Positions 29,347 to 39,938 are shown, counted from the first letter of the stretch. The stretch is DNA of 64,000 bases from Galeruca laticollis (GCA_963921935.1 OY998175.1:153069309-153133308); one strand, 5' to 3'. Program-made: numbers and translations. The notes: a model not told the origin generated them from the sequence alone.

Positions 29347-31440
29347 CAGGAGGACAGTAACGGGGTACTGGTAACTATATAACAAATATAACGGTGGGAA
29401 ACCCCAAAAGAACCAAAGAGGAAGCAATGAAAGTTCTTAGTTAGCTTCTTAAGTAAATGCCTTTATTCCAAGTTCAAGCTTTCGTTTGTGATTACAAACT
29501 TCATCAGGATAAAACTAAAAAATATATGGAGGCCACTCCATTACAAATACGTATGAGTTAGTTATTATTACACTCACCAGAATCAGCATTAAAGCTCTAA
29601 AAATCTAGCGACCACATGAATAAAAGAGGTGTATGGAGACATAACCTCACTTCCAAATGTGATTGAAAGCAGTCAATACATGATTTATTTCATTGGATGG
29701 AACGGCAGCTAAGCAATCATCAACGTATCTTTTAAAACATAATATATTGAAATTTATTTGGTTAAGCACAGTTTCTTCAAGATATTCCATTACAATTTGT
29801 GCGAGAGTTGATGAAATTGGTGAACCCATAGTGCACCACCCATTGAGTTGTTGAAAAACATCTTTTTTATATTGAAAAAAATTATTATTTTGGATTAGCA
29901 TTATTCCTTCTATGAATTCTTCATATGTGAGAGTTGTGTGTTCTTTTACTAATCTCCATTTATGTTTTAATATATGGGTTATTAGTTCATTAAGAATGTT
30001 GGTATACATTGAGACTACGTCTAGAGAAATAATGCTATAATTGTTTGGTATTTCAACAGTGTCTAAAAAATGTTTAAGTGTAAACGAATCTTTTATATAG
30101 AATTCATTCTTGTTGATTATTTGTGAGAGACAGTTTGATAAATATTTAGACAGTTTGTAAAAGGGGGATTGAACATAAGAAACTATTGGCCGTAATGGTA
30201 TGTCAGGTTTATGTAATTTAGGTAAACCGTAAATTCTTGGCGGTATGGCATTATGTGTTTGTAATTGCTTAGCTCCCGTTGCACCAATTGATTGATTATC
30301 TAAAAGTTTTTTAACAAATTTATTTTTTTCCTGAAAGGACTTCGTTTGATCAGATTTTATTTTTTGATATACATTTGTATTTTTTAATATTCCATTTATT
30401 TTTTTGTCATAATCTGTAGTGTTCATTATGACAGTTTTATTACTTTTATCAGGTTGTAGTATCGTGATCTGAGGGTGATGTTTAATGAAATGTTTGGTTT
30501 TTTTAATTTTTTTTTTGTATATCTTTCTGTATTTTATTGTTGGTTTTACCTTTGTAATGACGAAGTTTAGTTTTGTGGTTAGTGATAGCATTAACAGCTT
30601 CGGCTCTAATAATATTTTGTGTGTGTTAAGGTTGATTTGCAATCGCGGTTTCAATGCATGCAATATACTCTGTGCAGGGTAGTTCATTTTCGGTATTATA
30701 TGGAATCGCAAAATTTTTACCCAACGCCAACACATCTGCTATATCGGCAGGTATATCTGTATTTGATAGATTTTCAATCCATTTTGTTTTGTTAATTTCA
30801 AAATCTTTGCACGTGGTTTGTGCAATTAATTTATTAAGTTTGTTTTTATTTTTTTCTTTAATTCGATTAAACTGTTTTTGATATTTATCTTTCTCCAATT
30901 TTAAAAATTGTTTAAAGATATTCTCAGGAATAATATTAGTTATTTTATTAGTTTCATTTGTAATTAAAGAATTCAATAGTTTTATGTTTTGTATTGTGTC
31001 AGAAATACTAAAATTTATAATTTTTAATTTAGTGTTATTTATAATATTGTTTAATTTGCTTCTAAGGCACATACCTGTTACATTTATGTGAGACACGTTA
31101 AAATTTAAAAACTTGGGCTGGATGTTGTTGTCTTTACATGGCAGTAGGAATATCCTCCGATTTCGTTGGCTAGCGAGGTTCTGATATGATCTGGCTATCG
31201 TTTTCATTGCTGCTACAACTGTTCTGCCATATTGTTGCTGAATATTTTCGTAGAATGACATGATGGATTGTTTTAGCAATTAAGCCCTTGCAAATTATAT
31301 ATTCTTTGTTTTTCTTTAACCTTGTATATAATTTTATTTATTTTTCTTGGGCATCAGGTTAATCGTAAATTCTTTATCAATTTATATTTTTATTTGACGT
31401 TTCGCTCTTTATTCGGAGCATTTTCAAAAATTTTTACATT
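29346..31440 (-). mobile_element. Penelope-like element, internally deleted
   Basis: The minus strand carries a Penelope-type reverse transcriptase with terminal regions typical of these elements. The downstream end (29346-29530) contains, on the minus strand, CATCCTGATGAAG-like sequence (TTTATCCTGATGAAGTTTGT, AATCACAAACGAAAGCTTG) and an AATAAA. Upstream (31390-31435) is a TTTGACGTTTCG/GAGCATTTTCAAAAA segment of the same flavour. TA runs border both sides. The C-terminal GIY-YIG endonuclease is not encoded. Confidence 0.85.
29647..31261 (-). pseudogene. Penelope-like reverse transcriptase without endonuclease
   Basis: From an ATG at 31261 the minus strand encodes the Penelope N-terminal region (MSFYENIQQQYG, RSYQNLASQRNRRIFLL), then a long Lys/Asn-rich section. 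After a frameshift near 30640-30700 the RT core follows in a 362-residue frame (30735-29647): ILQPDKSNKTVIMN, IPPRIYGLPKLHKPDIPLRP then IVSYVQSPFYKLSKYL, ISLDVVSMYTNI (catalytic Asp), TMGSPISSTLAQIVMEYLEE and CFKRYVDDCLA (YVDD box). It stops shortly after, and the GIY-YIG domain that follows in complete elements is missing, so this is an RT-only remnant. The family is telomerase-related and normally nicks its own target. Confidence 0.88.
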
Positions 31441-31455
31441 GATGTTAAACAATAA

Positions 31456-31456
<1 letters not shown>

Positions 31457-31502
<46 letters not shown>

Positions 31503-31504
31503 TC

Positions 31505-31540
<36 letters not shown>
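31457..31540. repeat. (TA)n microsatellite
   Basis: TA run with one interruption (ACTCGTA near 31501) at the right border of the Penelope-like element. Confidence 0.95.
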
Positions 31541-31543
<3 letters not shown>

Positions 31544-31640
31544 GTCTAAGCATCGAAGATCCCACTACCGAAAACGTCTAGGTATCGAGAATCCCATTAC
31601 CAAAAATTTCTAGGCATCGATGACCTCTTCTGCTGCAAAA
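31541..31640 (+). repeat. three degenerate tandem units around GGCATCGA
   Basis: Units AACGTCTAAGCATCGAAGAT, AACGTCTAGGTATCGAGAAT and AATTTCTAGGCATCGATGAC follow each other at about 33-bp spacing, the first two sharing CCCATTACC-like ends. Confidence 0.7.
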
Positions 31641-33344
31641 GTGGTGATTCTCCATATAAATATGAGTGGTGTGGGCAAAGTGCCGTCAGAAATAATACTT
31701 TTCACAGTATGAGCAATAGGTTTTGAAATAGAGTAAGCTATGACAAATACGATACTTTTCATAGAGGTAATCCAAATACTTATTTCCAAAAAAATCACAT
31801 CTGCAACCCCAACATCTGTAGCTAAATCGATTATTTCTGGCATTCCCCTATACGGCCGCCATAATTTCGTAAGTAGAATAAACGTGCTAGCGCTGACTAC
31901 AGTTGGTGTTTACAGTCCAAAACATAAAGTTTAGTGTATTTTCAAGCACCTAGATCTCAAATTTGATAGGAAACTGCCATTTTTCTCGGTCTAAAATTTA
32001 TGGATTTTCCAACCGGAGTTTTTGCAAAAAAATTTTATGTTGCGAAAAAAAACCAATAGGACCATTTTGTAGATAAAGAACTGATCTTTTTTTGCCTGAA
32101 CAACAATTCTCCAAAGTGTCATATTTTGAGAGATATAAATAATGTTAAGTTGAGGTATTTTCAGGCTTTCATTTACTGGACTAATAGCTTTGCAATTTAT
32201 TAAATTTTTAAATAAGACTTGCTCAATTGCATTCTTTGACAGAGGAATGAAATTTTCACAATGATTTCACATATTCTTTTACTCGAATTTTCGATACAAA
32301 CCTATTTGTATTGTTTTATTTGACATCTCCGGCTCTGTATCTGATCTCGTATGATTCGAATGATGTAAAAGAGTCAAATTCCAACCTTTCAAGGATATTG
32401 AAGAGATCCTTTCCCATTTCGGACGGGGGATAAAACAGTTCACTGTCCTTGGCCGTTACTCTTGCGAAATCTCTAGAGTATTAAAATGTCAAGTAATATT
32501 CCAATAAAAATGCGAAAAGTACATAAAAAAATCATTATTTTTTTATATGGTGGTTACATCTGAGTAATGATTCATATTTTGGTGAGTCGGAATATTGAAA
32601 TTAAATTAATTATACACTGACTTCATGGACAACAGATTCATATATTATATATAATATATTATTATATGAGCAAGTAATGTTGGCATTTATCCAAGAAAGT
32701 GGCTAAAAGCCTTTACTCGCGAGTTAATTATCTACGATCATCCAATCAAACAAATAAAAGATATTAATAATCAGTTTGGTTATGTTGTTATTGATTGGTT
32801 GTTGAAAACAGTTGCCAACCTAATAATGATGAAAAATAAAAATCCCGATACGTTTTATTTTGATTGCTTTAACTCGCGATGGATAAAACATCTACCAATT
32901 TTATCCATATCTGGTAAGCAATAAGAAACTCTCTTATATTTAGCAATGGATAAAATATAAAATTATAATTTACAGTAGAGCTTCCGCATCAATTATAGTT
33001 ACTGTATATGATGATCGTAGATAAACATTCTTTTTAGTTTATTTGTTTATAGAAAGTTTTGTGTGTTCCAAAATTCCATCAACCTTTTTTGTTCTAATAC
33101 TTCACTTGAAAAAACTTTTTATTTCATGAAACTGAACAACAAAAATGGATTCCACGTATCAAAATATATGGTGGTGCATAACTTTTTGCATACGTTCACT
33201 GTAAGCCAAAATTTACAATTTTTTGGTCAGGACCGCAAAATTTTTGAAATTTTTTCAAATTGCTTCCATAAAAAATTCTATAATTACGAAAGAATGTCAT
33301 ATATCAACTACTCTCTTACACCATTCGATAAAGGAAAGATGCGT
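31641..33344. other. noncoding, no recognised gene
   Basis: About 1.7 kb with only short frames. A 77-codon hydrophobic minus frame (31610-31843) and a 114-codon plus frame (33063-33407) match no family. TATCTACGATCATC at 32730-32743 recurs inverted at about 33013-33026, and a CTCGCGA core appears near 32717 and 32873, which may mark a small inverted-repeat element of about 300 bp. Confidence 0.4.
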
Positions 33345-33614
33345 CTCAATAATAATAATAACTTTATTTTGCAAAATATGTTTATACAAAATATCTATGA
33401 AGTATGATGCAAAATAAAAATGATTACCAAATAGGTTCAGAGTGAAACCTGTCTATGGTTACATTTTCATTCTTACACACATATACAAGTGGAACAAATA
33501 CGTAATTAGGAGGCAAGCACAATTAGATTAACAAAAAATGAGACAATTATAAACATAACACATTTTGCTCTAAACTTTAGCATATGACATGGAACACATA
33601 CTTCAGGAACAAGA

Positions 33615-35010
33615 TTAAATCACAATATCAGGCTCAATTATTTTATGAAAGAAGCCTCTACCACATGCAAGTATCCATCTATTTATTTCTTTTCTTAATC
33701 TGATTCTATTTCTTATGCATCGAATATTTTCAGGAATTTTATTATATATGTGAGGTGCAAGGTAAGCGAAGCTTCTTTTTCCAACTTCTTTCCGAGCTCT
33801 AGGAATCGTCAAATTATCCGAATAAATTGCCCTTGTTTGGTGAGGATGTAATATGTTTTGAAATATAGCTTGTTTTTAAACAAAAAAATTGTAATTGTTT
33901 TTGCATACAGCTGTCTATTATCCATTATTTGAAGGTCACTGTATAAACGTGCGGTAGAGTAAGTTCTTTTTTTAAAGTACATAATTTATAGGATTATTTT
34001 TGAGCTACCTCTACAGATTGCATTTTAATTTTCCAAATACCTCTCCAACCTTTTATACCATAAATTAATAGAGATTCAACCAATGCGTAGTACACTGATT
34101 TTAGTTTGTTCAACGATATTATTTGGCGACACAAATAAAATTTGTGGAATAAGGTTCTAATTTTATTTTTCAAATTATCCACATGAACATCCCATTTTAA
34201 ATGAGAATCCAAAAATATACCCAAGTATTTTACTGATGATACCAACTGTACACTTTTATTTTCAATTTCTATAGAACGGTTTGGTACTGTCTGCTTGTAC
34301 ATGGTAAAAGATATGACTTTAGTTTTAGTTACATTAACAGTAAGTAAATTTGTCCTAAACCAACTTGTAATATTTTTTAGGTCCCTTTCTGCCATTTCTT
34401 TGACTTGACACGAAGAATCGGCTGTATACAACAAGACAGTGTCATCGGCAAACGAAATGCATTACCCCGTGGTAGTCATTTGTAGTAATGGGTTAATATA
34501 AATTAAAAACAAAATTGGACCAAGAACGGTACCCTGTGGAACTCCACACGTGGCCGTCTCTTCTGAGCTTATGACACCATCCAGTATAACACGTTGTTTT
34601 CTGTTGTGAAGAAAATTTTTGAACAAATCTAGAACCACACATCTAATTCCCAAGTGTTTAAGTTTATGCAGCAAAATATCATGACTTAGTGTGTCAAAGG
34701 CCTTTGCTAGATCAATAAATACACTCAAACAGTTTTTGTTACTATCAACTGCGTTATAGATACGTGATACCAACTTCGCAATAGCATCTTGAGTGCTCCC
34801 GTTTTCGCGAAATCCAAATTGTGACGCAGATATTACATTAAATTTATCTAAATATGAGACCAACCGTCCTTTAATTAACTTCTCAAGAAGTTTTGCAAAA
34901 ACTGAGGTTAGCGATATAGGTCTATAATTCGCCATTTTAGTCTTTTTCCACTTTTATATACCGGTTTAATCACCGCATTTTTGAAGTGTTGAGGTATTGT
35001 ACCCGTCTGA
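33615..35010 (-). pseudogene. CR1/Jockey-like LINE reverse transcriptase, 3' part
   Basis: On the minus strand RT resumes after the insertion with TGTIPQHFKNAVIKPVYKSG, then from 34935 MANYRPISLTSVFAKLLEKL, ISASQFGFRENGSTQDAI, LSVFIDLAKAFDTLSHDILL (catalytic Asp) and GVPQGTVLGPILFLIYIN. A TAA at 34460-34462 precedes ISFADDTVLL, the catalytic FADD box. The next 146-residue frame (34434-33994) gives the thumb (NVTKTKVISF, VKYLGIFLD). After about 180 bp of broken frame the C-terminal tail SFAYLAPHIYNKIPENIRCI follows. RT copies LINE RNA at the nicked target; this copy has one stop and several frameshifts. Confidence 0.87.
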
Positions 35011-35025
35011 AAACACATATTAAAT

Positions 35026-35912
35026 ATTTAACCTACGACCACCCCTGTAAGTAGTCAAAAACACACAGTCGGTAATCAATGTAAGACGTCTATTACGCAC
35101 GGTAAAACAAAACGCACGGCTGTAAAGTAAATCGCACGGCTTCCTTTAGCAACCACTTAGCAACTGTCAATAGACGTAGCCATTTTATTCAAAATTTATT
35201 ACTTGGATATTGAACGTTTAATTTTATTCTATAGTAGTATATAAATGGTAGATAACATTTATTAGATATTATGAGATTGCATTTAATACTAAGAGTTATT
35301 TGGAATTAGATGATAATTGGTTCCGTTTCATTAAATCCCTAAATCTTTTAGCTGTCTGAATGTATCTCATATTAGTAAACAATAGTATATTATACACCAA
35401 GCGACTAAAGTGGCCCATTTAATCCCGCGGGTGGTGTTTGATTCCTGAGGGAAGTAATCCACCTAAGGGATTAATGTCACTTTAGTCGATAGGTGTATAC
35501 GCTATTTTATGCAATTCCGGTAATTCTACATACTTATTAATAAAAATAAATACTACTTAGGATGGACTGTTACGAAACATTGCTGGACATCGAGGGTGAA
35601 GTTCTAAGATGCTTGGCTGGGCATCGAGGAGCGACTTTTATAAAACTTGGCCGGGCATCGAGGATGTACGTTTTTATTTGTACTTTGAATCCCTTAATAA
35701 GAGTATAAATACAAGTACAAGTAGGTCGTAGGTAAAGTATAGTACGTAACTCGTGTTGTAACGTATTTTACGCAATCACGGAATTAGGCACTCGCCGCTT
35801 CCCGGCTTCGTGCGTAACTTTTCCGTTCGTGCGTAAAATGCTTCTTACAACACACGTTACGTAATATACTATTACACAATGGTGTAGAGATACAGTTTCT
35901 GTTGATTTTACA
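35026..35912. mobile_element. unclassified insertion with nested inverted repeats
   Basis: About 890 bp separate two halves of one LINE RT that otherwise join. Inside are two inverted-repeat structures: CGACTAAAGTG...ATTTAATCCC at 35402-35424 with its partner at 35468-35489, and a second around 35736-35778 and 35825-35880 sharing GTAATATACT, ACGT and TTTTACGCA/CACGG blocks. Three GGGCATCGAGG-like units lie at 35585-35660, and CGCACGG repeats near 35097-35135. No coding frame is present. I cannot assign a superfamily. Confidence 0.55.
35394..35500. repeat. imperfect hairpin
   Basis: ACACCAAGCGACTAAAGTG... pairs with ...CACTTTAGTCGATAGGTGT; arms of about 30 bp are separated by about 45 bp. Confidence 0.8.
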
Positions 35913-35914
35913 TA

Positions 35915-36466
35915 CTAATTTTTTATATTGTCAGGACCTGGAGCTTTATTGTCTTTCAAAGATAAACACAATGCATATACTTCTGCAGGTGTTACTGGTG
36001 TTAAAAATAAAGATTGATCGACAGTGTACGTTTGTTGACGTTCCCCAATTTGCATATAATTTTTACTCAGGTTTCTTCCAATATTGGTAAAATAAGAATT
36101 TATTTTGTTTGATATTTCATATTTATCAGTGATTTCAGAATTGTTTTCCAGGATTAATTTCTTTATTGAATGATTTTGTTCCTTAAAGTTGTTACTAAAT
36201 TTATTAATCACATTCCACATTTTCTTTGATGTTGTTTTCAATAATTTATTTAAGCAATTTCTGTACGTAGTATATATTTTTTTATTTGTATTTAATGGTT
36301 CTTTCATATATTCTTTATATAATCGATATCGTTTTTTTATTGACTGTACTAGTCTCAATGTTATCCAAGATTTTTTTAAAACTTTTGAAAGATACTTCAA
36401 CAGTGGATTCACTAATCGTATTTTTAAATTTTGTTTGCTTTGATTACTATATTTGAATTCTTCCAT
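35915..36466 (-). pseudogene. CR1/Jockey-like LINE region between endonuclease and RT
   Basis: A 183-residue minus-strand frame holds the Lys/Asn-rich linker that precedes RT in these LINEs (KNKKIYTTYRNCLNKLL-like basic helices, MWNVINKFSN, IGERQQTYTVDQSLFLTPV) and ends LCLSLKDNKAPGPDNI, the first RT motif. It is cut by the foreign insertion at 35912; the rest of RT resumes at about 35025. The endonuclease that should precede it is not present. Confidence 0.8.
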
Positions 36467-36480
36467 TTTATATCTGTAGA

Positions 36481-37179
36481 CAATATACGGGATTGAGTAA
36501 AATTATTTGTAAAAATTAACAATAAACAATTTGTAGCAACTACGTCTATGCAATGGAAAGACTGAAAATCGAAATAGGAGTGATCATACTATTGTCAAAA
36601 AACTACAGCAGCTTACCATCGATAATTGACACCGAGTTATAAAACATCAAAGTTGAACTTTTTTTTTAAATTCCGGTTCCAAAGGAATTGCAAATTCCAA
36701 AAAGAGTTTTTGATTTTGATTTCGATAAAATTTTGCATAGGGAGGATTTTTGACACGAGGATGCCAATAAATTTATCAGTTGTTTGTAAACAAATTATTT
36801 TGGGTGAAAAATTGAGAAAAATGTATAAAAATGTGATTTTCCGGAAAAGAGTATATCAGAATTTGCTTATTTACGAATTTAGTCACAGTTTTTACGTTTT
36901 GGAATAAAAATTCATTAAAAAATTTGGTCGCGTTATTGAGTTATCGTGTTGACAGATCGACCGACTAACAGAAATACATTTTTGATAATAGGTTTTTGGA
37001 CTGAGTAATATTTGAAACGTTGAAACGTGTAGATTCACTCGAATCTCGAAACGTCAAAGTCAATTTTTAATAAATAAAACAAATTAATATGAATACTAGT
37101 ATTTAAGTATTTACTACTTAAGCACACAGAGTTCATTGGCATAATATTTTTCCTGTTATCAAATGGTTGGAAATATAAG
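36481..37179. other. noncoding, no recognised gene
   Basis: AT-rich sequence without domains. A 93-codon plus frame at 36626-36907 matches nothing I recognise. Confidence 0.5.
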
Positions 37180-37345
37180 ATAAATATAATTTTTTTATCA
37201 AAAAGCCACTGAATGATTCCCGCTTTTTTCCAAGCGGTGGTAGGCATGTCCTTGAATGGTAACGAGCGTTATCCAAAACAATTACCGAATTGTGCGGAAT
37301 TACAGTTATCATTTGTGGAAAATAGTCCTCAAAAATGATAAATTA
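37180..37345 (-). pseudogene. DD82E (Sailor-type) transposase fragment
   Basis: The minus strand reads EDYFPQMITVIPHNSVIVLD continuing DNARYHSR, which contains the second catalytic Asp block. After a one-base frame change it reads MPTTAWKKAGIIQWLFDKKI. The full-length copy at 21459-24216 has VMDNASYHS followed by VPTTATKKADIQKWL at the same spacing, so this is a third relic of the family in the window. Nothing else of the transposase is readable on either side. Confidence 0.7.
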
Positions 37346-37579
37346 ACAGTTCTATAGGTAGATTAACTTAGGAATTTTAGCTTTGAATCGTAGTTTATTG
37401 GAGTATGTAATCTGGATTTCATGAAATAGTTTGATACATTTCACAAATTCTTATCAGTTCATGTTCGTTTTGTACATTTTCTTTTGGAAATAAGAATATA
37501 TCACGGGGGGCTGAATATTATTCAGGGATGTGTCTAGCGACGAGTTTGTATATTATGGGTATCGTAGTTTTTTTGATAT

Positions 37580-38046
37580 TGTAATGTTTTTCTTATTTAT
37601 TAAAAGTTTTTATTACGGGTGGGATAAATTTCAAACACTCGGTATGGCTACTTACTAATTTATTTAAAACACTAAACTAATCACTAACACTTAATTTATA
37701 TATACTCAGTATATTCACTTAAACTAATTTATATGAACACTTAACTAATTTATATTTACTGTTTGCTATTTCGGTGTATTTATTCCACGAGATCACTTTT
37801 ATCAACTAACTCTTCCGCTGATAGGTCCTTATTTATATTAAAGCCATTTTTACTAATAAATTCTGGGCTGCGGCTTACACACACAAATAATTTTTCTCGC
37901 CATTTCTAGATAAGTCTGTTTACATAAGATAGTCGTGAACTCGTAAACAGTTTTTTATAACTGCGTATCTGCCAAAATTTTAACTTCTATACCTGGCTTA
38001 GACAGAGTCGGTTTTAGGGACTATACCAGGGTGCAGTTTCGTAACA
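37580..38046 (-). repeat. 3' LTR of Gypsy element 3
   Basis: On the plus strand TGTAATGTTTTTCTT ... TTTCGTAACA. The last 49 bases on its right (37998-38046) are also the end of the Pol reading frame. Confidence 0.93.
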
Positions 38047-38516
38047 TTCCCCTCCTTAAATGGAAGTTCCTCCTGGAACTTTTGTGAAGCCGAGACTGGA
38101 TGTTTGAATCGGCAACTGGCCCCATTTCTACACTTTCCGATCTTATGGAAATAGCAGGGCACCGTCTTCATCGGATACTGATAACGGGGGTTGTAGCTGC
38201 AAATTAATATCTGGACACCGGTATCTTGGAAGATAATCTCTACCATGTTCCTGATGATTCGCCAATCCAACGGGTTACTCGCTATCTTAGACATAGCCAG
38301 TTTCTTCACGTTGGATTCCAACACATGGTCTCGGAGATGTCGAAGTGCTTCCCACACATCGCGGTAGGTAGATCGATCTTGGAATTCATTTTTAGTTACC
38401 ACGTAGAAGACGTAGCGCGAATTATGTTTCAGTTTCAGTGTCTTGCCAGGGGCTATAATCTGGTCTTCAAGTTTTTCTAATTGCCCGAACTTCTTTCGAA
38501 AGACGGTTTACAACCC
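37998..38516 (-). pseudogene. Pol C-terminal extension: OARD1/TARG1-like macro domain plus CCCH zinc finger
   Basis: This stretch is in the same frame as the integrase to its right, separated by TGA (38517-38519) and TAA (38508-38510). The macro fold begins inside the integrase frame with QDLFTLPEDCSLAYNIPA and continues here: VFRKKFGQLEKLEDQIIAPG, RYVFYVVTKNEF, STYRDVWEALRHLRDHVLES, VKKLAMSKIASNPLDWRII and GVQILICSYN. That matches the order of OARD1/TARG1-type ADP-ribose hydrolases. The Lys of the VVTK block, catalytic in TARG1, is kept. The GCGLD-type loop carrying the catalytic Asp reads ASNPLD and is shorter, so binding may be retained without hydrolysis. A CCCH finger follows (CYFHKIGKC...C...H, spacing 7-5-3). 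The frame ends inside the 3' LTR. Confidence 0.8.
38047..38058 (-). promoter_or_regulatory. polypurine tract of Gypsy element 3
   Basis: On the minus strand AAGGAGGGGAA lies directly before the LTR start TGTTACG. It primes plus-strand synthesis and here also encodes Pol residues (KEGN). Confidence 0.85.
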
Positions 38517-39908
38517 TCATGCGTTCTTGATACGGGCGGGGATGTTGTATGCCAGTGAACAATCTTCCGGGAGAGTGAACAAATCTTGTTGTTGTTCCGA
38601 AGTGACTCCATATCTAGCTTTCCCGGTACCTCCATACGCGCCCATAAATTCATCGAAGGTGGGGTCAGACACATCTCGAATAAGGTTTACTCCTTCCTCT
38701 ATGTCATGGTCTCCTTCGAATGGCGCTAGTCGGTTTCGGTGAACTACTTTTGGTTTTCCGTTGGGGATCTTGCTTATGCGATATAAAACATCATTGATCC
38801 TTTTCTTGATTAAGTATGGACCTTCCCAGGATTTTTGTAATTTTGGAGAAAATCCTTTTCTCCTCGTCGGGTTGTGTAACCATACTTTGTCCCCTTCTTT
38901 AAAACCGCCTTCTGTGGCCTGCGTGTCGTACCGACACGCAGGCCACAGGCTGTCGCTGGCAACTTGAAGATTTGTTCGAACTAATTCATGAATATCATCC
39001 AGCCTTCTTCTCAATTGGATTGCGTAGTCTTCGCCTGCTAGATCTTCTCCAGGCCGGCAGCCAAATTCCAGGTCACAAGGAAGCCTCATTTCACGTCCAA
39101 ACAGGATTTTCGCCGGTTTTTCACCCGTGGACTCATTGACAGCAGATCGATAAGCCAATGCGAATAGGGAAAGATACTGGTCCCAATCTCTCTGATGGCT
39201 GGATACTACTTTGGACAGGTATTTTCCAATAGTCCTGTTCATTCTCTCGACCATTCCATCTGACTGTGGATGTAAAGCTGTTGTCCTGGTCTTCTTCATT
39301 CCCAGCTTATCGCAAATCTCCTGGAATAGATGACTTTCAAAATTTCTCCCCTGGTCACTGTGGACTTCCAAGGGTACTCCATATCGGCTGATAAATTCTT
39401 TCACCAATACATCTGCGACAGTTGTGGCCTCTTGATTCGGGATAGCGTAAATTTCTACCCACTTTGTGAAATAATCCATTACAACCAGTATATATTTGCC
39501 ACCATTTTCTGTCATTGGAAATGGCCCAGCGATATCTAAAGCAATCCGTTCGAAAGGGCTTCCAACATTGTATTGTTTCATGGGTGCCTTTCTCTTGCGA
39601 TGTGGTCCATTACTCGTAGCACAAGTCGTACATTTCTTACACCAGTCCTTCACATCGTCGGAGCTGTTCATCCAATAAAACCTTTCACGGACTCGCTGAA
39701 GGGTTTTCTTCACTCCCAGATGACCTCCCGATGGACTTTCGTGTAACTTCTTCAGTACCTCAGCTACTCTTGTTCTCAGGATAACTAACTGCCTCCTCAT
39801 CTCGGAACCATCATCGTTCTCAAGGACTCTTTTCAACAGCCCTTCTTCCAGGACAAGAGAGTCCCACTGAGCCCAATACGCCTTGAGTTTCGGTGAAAAC
39901 TTTGACAC
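38517..39908 (-). CDS. pol: Gypsy element 3 integrase (intact) with start of macro domain
   Basis: This 463-codon minus-strand frame inserts element DNA into chromosomes. Residues 56-96 form the HHCC zinc finger (H56, H63, C93, C96). The core has D125 in ALDIAGPF, D185 in VHSDQGRNF and E221 in GMVERMNR, a DD35E arrangement with all three residues present. The C-terminal GPY/F module is around 361-365 (WEGPYLI). After about residue 400 there is a linker, and from residue 441 (QDLFTLPEDCSLAYNIPA) the frame enters the macro domain before a TGA. The upstream frame is continuous with RNase H except for one TAG at 39939-39941, so the start of this block is a processing site, not a true initiation codon. 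Confidence 0.93.
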   Translation of the reverse strand: MSKFSPKLKAYWAQWDSLVLEEGLLKRVLENDDGSEMRRQLVILRTRVAEVLKKLHESPSGGHLGVKKTLQRVRERFYWMNSSDDVKDWCKKCTTCATSNGPHRKRKAPMKQYNVGSPFERIALDIAGPFPMTENGGKYILVVMDYFTKWVEIYAIPNQEATTVADVLVKEFISRYGVPLEVHSDQGRNFESHLFQEICDKLGMKKTRTTALHPQSDGMVERMNRTIGKYLSKVVSSHQRDWDQYLSLFALAYRSAVNESTGEKPAKILFGREMRLPCDLEFGCRPGEDLAGEDYAIQLRRRLDDIHELVRTNLQVASDSLWPACRYDTQATEGGFKEGDKVWLHNPTRRKGFSPKLQKSWEGPYLIKKRINDVLYRISKIPNGKPKVVHRNRLAPFEGDHDIEEGVNLIRDVSDPTFDEFMGAYGGTGKARYGVTSEQQQDLFTLPEDCSLAYNIPARIKNA

Positions 39909-39938
39909 TTCTTGCCAGGTAGGTCGCCGATTTTCTTT

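Larger units (their letters stand above)
33345..36480 (-). mobile_element. CR1/Jockey-like LINE, 5' truncated and split by an insertion
   Basis: On the minus strand, sequence before RT (36466-35915), RT (35010-33990) and a C-terminal tail (33812-33615) lie in order. The 3' end is marked by an A/T-rich AATAATAATAATAACTTTATT run (plus strand) at 33348-33368. The AP endonuclease is missing, so the copy is 5' truncated near 36480. Sequence at 35026-35912 is foreign and interrupts RT between the NKAPGPDNI and IPQHFKN motifs. Confidence 0.85.

Noticed and set aside
31610..31843. 77-codon hydrophobic minus-strand frame
   Set aside because: Looks membrane-like but has no start context, family or conserved neighbour.
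33063..33407. 114-codon plus-strand frame
   Set aside because: Low-complexity Phe/Asn-rich translation of AT-rich sequence running into the LINE tail.
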